NCBI RefSeq assembly: GCF_021390475.1
Contig: NZ_JAJUWS010000055.1
Coordinates: 1 to 41,758, forward strand
Reading direction: 5' to 3'
From: Streptomyces sp. ST2-7A
GTDB taxonomy: Bacteria; Actinomycetota; Actinomycetes; Streptomycetales; Streptomycetaceae
DNA: 41,758 nt
Every line of letters begins with the position of its first letter. Position 1 is the first letter of the stretch. A program made the position numbers and the translations under genes. The notes beneath the pieces were generated by a model. It worked only from the letters and a program-made list of their open reading frames with translations, was not told the origin of the DNA and ran no database searches. Shown here one piece after another: positions 1 to 7,731 of the stretch.

Positions 1-1873
1 GCCGCCGGGGGCGGGGGGGTGTACCGGCGGGGGGGGGGGCGCGGTCGGGCCGACTCGGGGGGGGGGCCGGCCGGCACGGGCCGGGGACCCGGGCCGGCTC
101 GCCGGCGGGGGTGACGGCGGTGGGCCCCCCGCCGGAGTCGGCGACGGCCGGGGCGGACGGCTCATCCGTGACGGTGGAAGGTCCGGCGACGGGCGGGTGG
201 CCCGGCTCACCCGCGGGAGACGGGGCGGGAGACGGGGTGGACGACCCACCACCGGCGGTCGGGGTGGACGACCCACCACCGGCGGTCGGGGTGGACGGCT
301 CGCCGGCGGTGGCGACCGGGGGAACCGACCCACCGGCGCCCGGGGCGCCCGTCCCGGCGGCCGGCCCCCCGGCGCGCGCGGGGCCGGCGAGGGGCGGGTC
401 CCCGGTACGCGCGACCGCGTCCGAGGACGTCCCCGGACGCCGGTCGGCGGCGCACCGGCCGCCGGGGCGCGGGGTGTCCGCGGGAGGGTTCCCGGCGGAC
501 GGGCCGTCGTCGGTGGGCTTTCCCGCCGGCCCCCCGGACGTGTCGCCCCCGCCGGGATCACCGGCGGACGCCCGCTCCCGCGCACCTCCGTCGGGGAGCG
601 GCAGCACGGCGCTGATCCGGTAGCCGCCACCGGGGCGGGGGCCGGCCTCCAGCGTGCCGCCGACCATGCCCACCCGCTCCCGCATCCCGATCAGACCGGA
701 GCCCGGCGGTCCGGGTTCGGGGTCCGGGCCCCGGCGCGCGGCGGCCCCGGATCGACCGGTCGGTCCCACCCGTCCGGCGGAGGGCCTGGCCGGTCCCGGG
801 CGCGGGGCCCCGGCGGGGGCCGGATCGGTGCCGGCCGGTCCGCGCCCGTCGTCCTCGACCAGGACCCGCAGTTCGCCGCCGGTGTACCGCAGTCGCACCA
901 GGGCCCCCGGCGTGGGGCCGGCGTGCTTGCGGGTGTTGGTCAGCGCCTCCTGCACGATGCGGTAGGCGGTCAGTTCCACTCCACCGGGCAGCGGGCGGGG
1001 GGTGCCCTCGATCCGGAAGTCCACCGGCAGGCCCGCGTCCCGCACCTGCTGGACGAGGTCGGCGACCTGCTCCACGCCCGGCTGCGGCAGGAGCTCCCCG
1101 CGGTCACCCGCGCCCTCTCCCAACACCCCGATCAGCCGGCGCATCTCCCCGAGGGCCTGCCGGCCGGTGCCCGAGATCGTGCGCAGGGCGTCCCTGGCCT
1201 GTTCGGGGGCGACGTCCAGGGCATAGGCCGCGCCGTCCGCCTGCACCACCATCACCGAGACGTTGTGGGCGACCACGTCGTGCAGTTCCCGCGCGATACG
1301 GGCGCGTTCGGCCGCCACCGCGACCCGCTCGCGCGCCGCGCGCTCCCGTTCGAGTCGGACGGCGCGCTGCTCCAGTTCCGCGTAGTAGGCGCGGCGGGTG
1401 CGCAGCGAGTCGCCCAACACCCAGGCGAGCAGGAAGCAGACCGTGAGGAGGAGCAGTTCGAAGGCGATGGCCACCACCGACACCTCGGGTCTCGCCCACC
1501 ACCGTGCCATGGCGATCGCCGGGGCCAGCACCGCCGCCGCGAGGGCCACCGCCGAGGCCCGCCGGTGGGGACTGCCGGCGACGGTGAAGATGATCACGAG
1601 CAGGGCGAAGTTCGCCGGCATCGGCGGCACGTCGGCCACCACCTGGACGGCCCCGGTCACCACGGCCAGGCCCAGCACGACGGTGGGCACCACCCGCCGC
1701 AGGATCACCACGGTGCCCATCGCGAGCGTGACACCCACCGCGACGGCGGGCGGCCCCACGTATTCCGCCGGGCTCTCCAGCGTCCACAGCAGGCCCGGCA
1801 CCAGCAGCACGAACCCCCAGAAGCCGTCCGCCCACAGCGGGTGTCGGCGCAGAAAGTCGTACATCCGGTTCAC
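1..1873 (-). CDS. Two-component sensor histidine kinase, DesK/NarL class (3' end off window)
   Basis: Membrane sensor kinase that would autophosphorylate on His and pass the phosphate to a LuxR/NarL-type response regulator, probably encoded just beyond the left edge. From the GTG at 1873 the frame stays open to base 1. Residues 1-160 hold about five hydrophobic segments. The HisKA_3 H-box (ARIARELHDVVAHNVSVMVV) lies near residues 192-212. The HATPase part shows ALTNTRKHAG (~310), EDDGRG (~340) and GLIGMRERV (~400). A Pro/Ala/Gly-rich insert of about 50 residues separates the last two motifs. After ISAVLPL (~420) the frame runs on for about 200 residues of Gly/Pro/Ser/Thr/Ala low complexity with a 9-residue tandem repeat. 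There is no clear Shine-Dalgarno; an in-frame ATG lies at 1891. The kinase call is secure; the natural C-terminus is not visible. Confidence 0.85.
   Translation of the reverse strand, partial: MNRMYDFLRRHPLWADGFWGFVLLVPGLLWTLESPAEYVGPPAVAVGVTLAMGTVVILRRVVPTVVLGLAVVTGAVQVVADVPPMPANFALLVIIFTVAGSPHRRASAVALAAAVLAPAIAMARWWARPEVSVVAIAFELLLLTVCFLLAWVLGDSLRTRRAYYAELEQRAVRLERERAARERVAVAAERARIARELHDVVAHNVSVMVVQADGAAYALDVAPEQARDALRTISGTGRQALGEMRRLIGVLGEGAGDRGELLPQPGVEQVADLVQQVRDAGLPVDFRIEGTPRPLPGGVELTAYRIVQEALTNTRKHAGPTPGALVRLRYTGGELRVLVEDDGRGPAGTDPAPAGAPRPGPARPSAGRVGPTGRSGAAARRGPDPEPGPPGSGLIGMRERVGMVGGTLEAGPRPGGGYRISAVLPLPDGGARERASAGDPGGGDTSGGPAGKPTDDGPSAGNPPADTPRPGGRCAADRRPGTSSDAVARTGDPPLAGPARAGGPAAGTGAPGAGGSVPPVATAGEPSTPTAGGGSSTPTAGGGSSTPSPAPSPAGEPGHPPVAGPSTVTDEPSAPAVADSGGGPTAVTPAGEPARVPGPCRPAPPPSRPDRAPPPAGTPPRPRR
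237..297. repeat. 27-bp tandem repeat in the kinase tail
   Basis: Two complete copies of a 27-bp unit (237-263 and 264-290) plus 7 bp of a third. On the minus strand it encodes a TAGGGSSTP-like unit within the low-complexity C-terminus of the sensor kinase. It keeps the frame open, so it probably reflects slippage within a disordered tail. Confidence 0.85.
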
Positions 1874-2176
1874 GTCACCCAGCGTAGGCATCCGATGGAC
1901 GCACCGGGTCAACCGGAGGGGCGATCCCCGCTTCGCCGGGCTACTCCTCAGGGTGGATCCGACCGACCCCCGCGGGAACACCGGAGCGGGGAGCCGTACG
2001 GTGACCCGGTGTGTCCCGCCGATCGCGCCCCCGACGACCTCCCGGCTTCCCTTCACGACGATTCCGCGGGTCCGGGCCGCCCGCCGGCTTCCGCTCCCGG
2101 GCGCCCGACGACGGCCGGCAGGCGCGGGGGCGGGGATCGGGACGCCGAGCGGGGAGTTCCCGAATCGTCACCTTCC

Positions 2177-3325
2177 GTGATTGATGACGCCGCGAGCAGT
2201 GGCCCGGAGGCGGGCACCGACGGGGTGGAGCGGCCCGTGCGGTGGCGGGAGGCGATGGCGCGTGCCCTGTACGGGCCCGACGGCTTCTTCCTCCGCGAGG
2301 CACCCGCCGCGCACTTCCGCACCTCCGTGCACGCCTCCCCGCTCTTCGCGGAGGCCGTCGCCGAGCTGCTGCTGCGGGTGGACCGTGCCCTGGGTTCCCC
2401 CGATCCGCTGGACCTGGTGGACATCGGCGGCGGACGCGGGGAACTGGTCACCGGCGTGCTGGCCGCGCTGCCGGAATCCGTCGCGCGCCGGGTGCGCGCC
2501 CGGGTGGTGGAACGCGCCGCGCGCCCCGCCGGGCTCGACGCCCGGATCGGATGGTCGGCCGACCCGCCGGAGTCCGTGACCGGCCTGCTGTTCGCCAACG
2601 AGTGGCTGGACAACGTCCCGGTGGACGTGGTCGTGGCCGACCCACCCGGCCCACCCCGTCTGCTGCTGGTGGACCGGGCCGGCCGGGAACACCCGGGGCC
2701 GCCGGTGGACGGGACCGACGCGGCGTGGCTGCGGCGCTGGTGGCCACTGCCCGGCCCCGGTCACCCCGCCGGGGAGGTGGCACGCGGCACGAACGGTGAG
2801 GTGACCGACGGGGCGATCGGCTGCGCGGCCGGTGACCGCGCCGAACCGGGCGGTCCCCGGGACGCCGCCTGGGCGGAGGCCGTCGGCCGGCTGCGGCGCG
2901 GCCTGGCGGTGGCCGTGGACTACGCCCACACCCGTGACACCCGCCCGGCGCCGGGCACCCTCACCGGCCACCGGGACGGCCGGTCGGTCCCCCCGGTGCC
3001 CGACGGGTCCGCCGACCTGACCGCGCACGTCGCTCTCGACGCCTGCGCGGCGGCGGGGGTCGCGGCGGGCGCCCCGGCCCGGGCGGCGGCCGGCGGCCCC
3101 CCGGACGCGGCGGCCGGGATCCTGCTCGACCAGAGCACCGCCCTGCGCCGACTGGGCGTCTCCGGGCGGCGCCCGCCGCTGGAGGCGGCTGCCCGGGACC
3201 CGGCGGGCTACCTGCGGGGCCTGGTGCGCGCCGGGGAGGCGGCCGAACTGACCGATCCGGCCGGGCTGGGCGGCTTCGGCTGGCTGCTCCACCCGGTGGG
3301 CATCACGGACCCCCTGGCGGGCTGA
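2177..3325 (+). CDS. MidA/NDUFAF7-like SAM-dependent methyltransferase
   Basis: Predicted class I SAM methyltransferase, 382 aa from the GTG at 2177. The SAM-binding glycine motif DIGGGRGEL lies near residue 82. A NEWLDNVPVDVV stretch near residue 140 matches the NE-[FW]-[FL]-D-x-[LV]-P-V signature of the MidA/NDUFAF7 family. Family knowledge: mitochondrial NDUFAF7 dimethylates an arginine of NDUFS2, the NuoD homologue, during complex I assembly. The gene converges on a nuoD paralogue 61 bp away, so this NuoD is a natural substrate candidate (inference). The start is uncertain: GGGGAG lies about 20 nt before GTG 2177, GTG 2225 is an alternative, and the open frame upstream is an antisense shadow of the kinase. 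The middle (~175-290) is Pro/Gly/Ala-rich and longer than in compact family members. Confidence 0.8.
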   Translation: MIDDAASSGPEAGTDGVERPVRWREAMARALYGPDGFFLREAPAAHFRTSVHASPLFAEAVAELLLRVDRALGSPDPLDLVDIGGGRGELVTGVLAALPESVARRVRARVVERAARPAGLDARIGWSADPPESVTGLLFANEWLDNVPVDVVVADPPGPPRLLLVDRAGREHPGPPVDGTDAAWLRRWWPLPGPGHPAGEVARGTNGEVTDGAIGCAAGDRAEPGGPRDAAWAEAVGRLRRGLAVAVDYAHTRDTRPAPGTLTGHRDGRSVPPVPDGSADLTAHVALDACAAAGVAAGAPARAAAGGPPDAAAGILLDQSTALRRLGVSGRRPPLEAAARDPAGYLRGLVRAGEAAELTDPAGLGGFGWLLHPVGITDPLAG

Positions 3326-3386
3326 ACCGGGCGGGGAGGCCGGGAGGGGGAGGCCGCCGGGGTGCCGGGGGCGGCGGGACGACGGG

Positions 3387-4571
3387 CTACTTGTCGATGT
3401 CCCCGACCACGAAGAAGAACGATCCGAGGATCGCCACCATGTCGGCCACCAGGGTGCCCGGCAGCAGGTGCTCCAACGCCTGGATGTTGTTGAACGACGC
3501 CGAGCGCAGCTTGAGCCGGTAGGGCGTCTTCTCCCCCTTGGACACCAGGTAGTAGCCGTTCAGACCCAGCGGGTTCTCCGTCCAGGCGTAGGTCTCGCCC
3601 TCCGGGGCCTTGAGCACCTTGGGCAGCCGCTGGTTCACCGGTCCGGGCGGCAGGTCGGCGAGGCGGTCCAGGCAGACGTCGGCCAACTCCAGGGCGTTGC
3701 GGGTCTGTTCCAGCAACACCTCGAAGCGGGCCAGGCAGTCGCCCTCGGACCGGGTGACCACCCGCAGGGTATCCGCCAGTTCCCCGTAGGCCAGGTAGGG
3801 CTCGTCGCGGCGCAGGTCGAAGTCGACACCGGAGGCGCGGGCGATCGGGCCGGAGACACCGTAGGCGTGCACCGCCTCCGGGGAGAGGACCCCGACGCCC
3901 CGGGTGCGGGCGCGGAAGATCTCGTTGCCGAGCACCAGGTCGTCGAACCGCCCCAGCCGCTCGCGCACCCCCGCGACGGCCGCCCGGGTCCGGCCCGGCC
4001 ACCCGGCCGGCAGGTCCTCCTTCAGCCCGCCCACCCGGTTGAACATGTAGTGGACGCGACCACCGGAGACCTCCTCCAACACCGCCTGGAGGTCCTCCCG
4101 CTCGGTGAAGGCGTAGAACATGGGCGTGATGCCGCCCAACTCCAGCGGGTAGGAGCCGAGGAACATCAGGTGGTTGAGCGCGCGGTTCAGCTCGGCGAGC
4201 AGGGTGCGCAGCCACACCGCCCGCTCGGGCACCTCCATGCCGAGCATCCGCTCCACGGCCATGACCACGCCCAGCTCGTTGGAGAAGGCGGAGAGCCAGT
4301 CGTGACGGTTCGCCAGCACGATGATCTGTCGGTAGTCACGGGCCTCGAAGAGCTTCTCCGCCCCCCGGTGCATGTAGCCGACGATCGGCTCCGCCCGGGA
4401 GATCCGCTCACCGTCCAACACCAGCCGCAGCCGCAGCACACCGTGGGTCGAGGGGTGCTGCGGACCGATGTTCAACACCATGTCGGTGGCCTCGGCCGCG
4501 CCTCCGACCCCCACCACCGTCGCGGTCCCGGCCGTGCCCGTGCCCCCGTCGGGGGCCGTCGAGTCCTCCAT
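3387..4571 (-). CDS. nuoD2: Orphan NADH-quinone oxidoreductase subunit D paralogue
   Basis: Homologue of the 49-kDa/NuoD subunit of respiratory complex I, which forms the quinone pocket at the peripheral-arm junction; 394 aa. Visible family blocks are GPQHPSTHGVLRL (~36), GYMHRGAEKLFE (~65), MAVERMLGMEVP (~105), ELGGITPMFYAF (~145), RVGGLKEDLP (~180), RASGVDFDLR (~247) and PYRLKLRSASFNNIQAL (~350). The C-terminus is GSFFFVVGDIDK rather than the usual ...GE/DVDR ending. The first 30 residues are a Gly/Ala/Thr-rich extension; an ATG at about 4481 (MVLNIGPQHP) is an alternative start. No other nuo gene is nearby, so this is a stand-alone copy, as in Streptomyces genomes I remember. The quinone-site tyrosine position appears to be Leu (see findings). 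Confidence 0.93.
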   Translation of the reverse strand: MEDSTAPDGGTGTAGTATVVGVGGAAEATDMVLNIGPQHPSTHGVLRLRLVLDGERISRAEPIVGYMHRGAEKLFEARDYRQIIVLANRHDWLSAFSNELGVVMAVERMLGMEVPERAVWLRTLLAELNRALNHLMFLGSYPLELGGITPMFYAFTEREDLQAVLEEVSGGRVHYMFNRVGGLKEDLPAGWPGRTRAAVAGVRERLGRFDDLVLGNEIFRARTRGVGVLSPEAVHAYGVSGPIARASGVDFDLRRDEPYLAYGELADTLRVVTRSEGDCLARFEVLLEQTRNALELADVCLDRLADLPPGPVNQRLPKVLKAPEGETYAWTENPLGLNGYYLVSKGEKTPYRLKLRSASFNNIQALEHLLPGTLVADMVAILGSFFFVVGDIDK

Positions 4572-4643
4572 GCGCCCAGTCTGGCAGCTCGCCGGGACAA
4601 CCGATACGCGCCAACGGGGAGTGCGCGCCTAAGCTTCTGCGGT

Positions 4644-5576
4644 ATGAACCCAACGGCAGGGCGCCCGGGACACGGGGGCGACCCGGAGGACCGAAACGGC
4701 GCGGGCGACGGACGCGGACGCCGCGAGTCCGGCGACCGGGACGAGGTGTTCGAGGTCTTCGCCCCTCCCGGCCGACGCCCCGCGCCGGAGGAGCCGCGCC
4801 CCGATTCCGGACGGGAGGGACCGGACGCGCCGGGAGAACCGGACACACCGGTGGAATCCGTGCCGGGGGGCGCCCGGACCCGGGCCGCCGGCGCCGTCGA
4901 ACCGGGGAGCGAGACGCCCGCCTCCCCCGTGACTCCGGCGGAGACCGCCGCCGCCCCCGGCACCGACACCGTTCACGACGCCGCGCACCGCATCCCGAAG
5001 ACCCCGGCCGCCCCGCCGGCCCCGGCGGCCGACACCCCGCCGGCCGACACCCCGCCGGCCGATACCCCGCCCGCGCCGGCTCCCCCTCCCCTCGGCGAGC
5101 CCGAGCCGCTGGACACCGGCGAGTGGCGCCGCGTCCGCCCCGGCCTGCTGACCGTGTGGCGGCTGCTGCTCGTCGTCTGGATGGCGCCGTTCGTCCTGCT
5201 CGCCGCCGTACTGCCCGCCGCCCTCGGCGCACCCGTCTGGTCGACGTTCGCCCTCGCCCCGCTCGCCCTCACCGGCTGGCTGTGGTGGGTGCTCGGCCGA
5301 CACTTCCGTTCCTGGCGTTACCGCGAACGTCAGGACGACCTGCTGATCGGGCGGGGCGTGCTGTGGCGCCGGCTGACCGTCGTGCCCTACGGCCGGATGC
5401 AGCTGGTGGAGGTCACCTCCGGACCGCTGGATCGCAAGTTCGGGCTCGCCCGGCTGCAGTTGCACACCGCCGCCGCCGCGACGGACGCCACCATCCCGGG
5501 CCTGGACCCGGCGGAGGCCGAGCGGCTGCGGGACCGGCTCACCGAGCTGGGCGAAGCCCGGTCGGCCGGACTGTGA
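4644..5576 (+). CDS. PH-domain membrane protein, YdbS-like (bPH_2)
   Basis: 310-aa membrane protein. Residues 1-160 are Pro/Ala/Gly-rich and probably disordered, with an ADTPP repeat near 130-145. Two hydrophobic helices follow (~167-215). A bacterial PH_2 (DUF304) domain follows at ~220-300, with features such as LLIGRGVLWRRLTVVPYGRMQLVEVTSGPLDRKFGLARLQLHT. Family knowledge: YdbS/YdbT-type pairs occur together; in Bacillus they have been linked to resistance to antimicrobial compounds, but the biochemical role is not settled. Its stop overlaps the start of the next gene by 4 nt, so the two are translationally coupled. No Shine-Dalgarno is visible; a TAAGCT box at 4630-4635, 8 nt before ATG 4644, suggests a leaderless transcript. 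It diverges from the orphan nuoD across 72 bp. Confidence 0.85.
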   Translation: MNPTAGRPGHGGDPEDRNGAGDGRGRRESGDRDEVFEVFAPPGRRPAPEEPRPDSGREGPDAPGEPDTPVESVPGGARTRAAGAVEPGSETPASPVTPAETAAAPGTDTVHDAAHRIPKTPAAPPAPAADTPPADTPPADTPPAPAPPPLGEPEPLDTGEWRRVRPGLLTVWRLLLVVWMAPFVLLAAVLPAALGAPVWSTFALAPLALTGWLWWVLGRHFRSWRYRERQDDLLIGRGVLWRRLTVVPYGRMQLVEVTSGPLDRKFGLARLQLHTAAAATDATIPGLDPAEAERLRDRLTELGEARSAGL

Positions 5577-7204
5577 GCGCCGACCGGCCGCCCGGGAGCG
5601 GGGACCACGAGGCCGTGCCGCACCCCGACACCCCCCCACGCCCCGCGTCCGACGCCGCGCCGGGAACCCCGCCGGGCGGCACCGGCCCGGCCCGGGAGAA
5701 CGGGGCGGCACCGGGAAGCGACCGTGCCGGCGAGGGCGAACCGACCGCGACCGCCGGCCCCACCGACGCCCACGCCGACGCCCACGCCGACGCCGACAGC
5801 GCGGTGGGGGCCGACCCCGCCCCAGCGGTCGCCCCCGGCCCCGAGCTTCCCCTCGCCTCCGCCGCCGAGGTCGAGGCGCGGACCGCCGAACCCGGCGGCA
5901 TCCCGGCAGGCCTGGGCAAACGCCTGCACCCCGTCACCCCCTGGCGACGCGCCTGGGCCCCGCTGGCCGGCCTGGGCGCCCTCCTCGTCCAGGACCCCGA
6001 ACGGATGCGCGCGGCCGCCGAACTCGGCGTGACCTGGGTCCTGGTCATCCTGGCCACCGTGCTGGCGCTGGCCGCCCTCTACGGCTGGCTGTCGTGGCGG
6101 GTCACCCGTTACCTGGTCACCGACACCGAACTGCGCATCCGCACCGGCCTGCTCTTCCGGCGCAGCGCCCACCTGCGGCTGGACCGCATCCAGTCCATCG
6201 ACGTGACCCGTCCCCTGCTGGCCCGCGCGCTGGGCGTGGCGAAGCTGAAGATGGATGTCGTCGGCTCCGGTGACAACGACGAACTGGCCTTCCTCGGCGA
6301 GGCCGAGGCCCGCAAGCTGCGCGCCGAACTCCTGGCCCGCGCCGCCGGGATCTCACCCGACGCCGCCCCGGAGGCCGGCGAGGCACCCGCCACCGAGCTG
6401 TACCGGGTGGACGGCCGCACCCTCGCCACGGCGCTCGCCCTGCTCGGCACCGGCTGGGGCCTGGTGTTGCCACTCGCCCTCCTCATCCCCCTCATGTGGT
6501 GGGGCACGGCCAGCATCTTCATCACCATCGCGGTCGCCGTGCCGATCCTGGCGACCATTTGGCGCAGCACCGTCGGCGGTTTCCTCACCCAATACGGCTG
6601 GACCGTCGCCGAGTCCGCCGACGGCCTGCGGCTGGACCACGGCCTGCTCCAGCGCGACCACGCCACCGTGCCGCCGGGCCGGGTGCAGTCGGTGCGCATC
6701 GTGGAGCCCCTGTTGTGGCGGCGGCGCGGCTGGGCCCGGGTGGAGTTGGAGGTCGCCGGCGGCGGCCACGAGGCCGGGCTGTTGGTGCCGGTGGCCGATC
6801 GTCCGATGTGCGCGGCGCTGATCGGCCGCATCCTCCCGGAGGTCGACATCGATGCCGCGATCGCCTCGGTGCGGCCGTCCCCCGCGCGCGCCCGGTGGGC
6901 CGTGCCGGTCTGGCACAAGGGCTACGGCCACGGCGTGACCGACACCGTCTTCGTCGCCCGGCGGGGCCGGCTGAGCCGGACCCACACGCTGGTGCCGCAC
7001 GCCAAGGTGCAGAGCGCGCGGATCACGCAGGGGCCGTGGACGCACCGCCTGCGGCTCACCGACATCCACGTGGAGCACGGCGCCAACGGCAGCGTCGTCG
7101 CGCGGTTGCAGGACGCCGAACGGGCCATGACCGAGTTGGGCGCGCAGGCGGACCGGTCCCGGCTGGGGCGGCGCGCCGCCCGCCCGGAGCGCTGGCTGAC
7201 CTGA
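5573..7204 (+). CDS. Triple PH-domain membrane protein, YdbT-like
   Basis: 543-aa partner of the preceding gene, starting at GTG 5573 in a GTGA overlap. Residues 1-105 are disordered, Pro/Ala/Asp-rich, with an Ala-Asp-Ala-His repeat. Then come a hydrophobic helix (~150-175), a first bPH_2 unit (~175-250, ELRIRTGLLFRRSAHLRLDRIQSIDVTRPLLARALGVAKL in part), a hydrophobic pair (~283-330), a second bPH_2 (~335-410, LRLDHGLLQRDHATVPPGRVQSV) and a third (~445-525, FVARRGRLSRTHTLVPHAKVQS). This is the three-repeat YdbT layout. The repeated pattern [GLL/GRL]-R-x-H-x(1-2)-[VL]-P marks each unit. Likely acts with the preceding protein in one membrane complex (inference). Confidence 0.87.
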   Translation: MSADRPPGSGDHEAVPHPDTPPRPASDAAPGTPPGGTGPARENGAAPGSDRAGEGEPTATAGPTDAHADAHADADSAVGADPAPAVAPGPELPLASAAEVEARTAEPGGIPAGLGKRLHPVTPWRRAWAPLAGLGALLVQDPERMRAAAELGVTWVLVILATVLALAALYGWLSWRVTRYLVTDTELRIRTGLLFRRSAHLRLDRIQSIDVTRPLLARALGVAKLKMDVVGSGDNDELAFLGEAEARKLRAELLARAAGISPDAAPEAGEAPATELYRVDGRTLATALALLGTGWGLVLPLALLIPLMWWGTASIFITIAVAVPILATIWRSTVGGFLTQYGWTVAESADGLRLDHGLLQRDHATVPPGRVQSVRIVEPLLWRRRGWARVELEVAGGGHEAGLLVPVADRPMCAALIGRILPEVDIDAAIASVRPSPARARWAVPVWHKGYGHGVTDTVFVARRGRLSRTHTLVPHAKVQSARITQGPWTHRLRLTDIHVEHGANGSVVARLQDAERAMTELGAQADRSRLGRRAARPERWLT

Positions 7205-7731
7205 GCGTCGGACAGCGATCCCCGGCGAGCCCCCACCCGCCGGAGGCCGCCCGGGCGGCCCGGAGGCCGCCCGGGCGTCGGCCGAATTCCCACCGCGGGC
7301 CCGGGTCGGGCCGGTCCCCGGCCACCGACCACCGGCCCGAGCATGTTCCCGATTGTGCCGGTACGGCCCGGTACGGCCCGATACGGCGACGAGCGGCCGC
7401 CCGGGCGTCGGTCCCGCCGGCCCCGGACGTCGGGCGGAGACCGGCCGAAGCGGGGCGGTCGGGGTCGTACCCGCCGGATCCGTGACCCGGCCCGCCCCGC
7501 TTCGGGGCACCGGCCGCGTCCGGTGGTCCACCGGCGCGACCCCCGGACGCCCGTACCCGCCGGACCGGCCCCGGTCCTCCGACGGCCGGTGCCCGTCCTC
7601 GTGCGACGGGCACGACCGCCCGTCGCACGGCGCTCCCCACGACGCACGGCGCCGTCGTCGCCGAACGGGTCGCGGGGATCACCCCCGGGTGGTCTTCCGC
7701 CGGGTGCCCGCCCCGGGACAGGATCGTTCCC
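7205..7731. other. Intergenic region before bioB
   Basis: No convincing gene in either strand. It holds a near-duplicate pair cggaggccgcccgggcg (7241-7257 and 7261-7277), a gtacggcccg direct repeat (7361-7380, with a third imperfect copy after it) and a perfect 12-bp inverted repeat (7600-7629). Several GC-rich hairpins just after 7204 could end transcription of the PH-domain operon. Confidence 0.5.
7600..7629. promoter_or_regulatory. Perfect 12-bp inverted repeat upstream of bioB
   Basis: cgtgcgacgggc (7600-7611) and its exact reverse complement (7618-7629) are separated by 6 nt, about 100 bp before the bioB ATG. It could be a regulator site or a hairpin in the 5' leader. It does not match the biotin-regulator boxes I know. 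Function unknown. Confidence 0.4.

Noticed and set aside
1104..1835. Minus-strand open frame inside the kinase region
   Set aside because: It is a shifted frame of the kinase gene; only the frame from 1873 contains the H-box and ATP-binding motifs.
197..2176. Upstream plus-strand extension of the methyltransferase frame to base 197
   Set aside because: The extension is Gly/Pro/Arg-rich translation antisense to the sensor kinase, whose minus-strand frame carries real histidine kinase motifs. Family homology starts only after about 2230.
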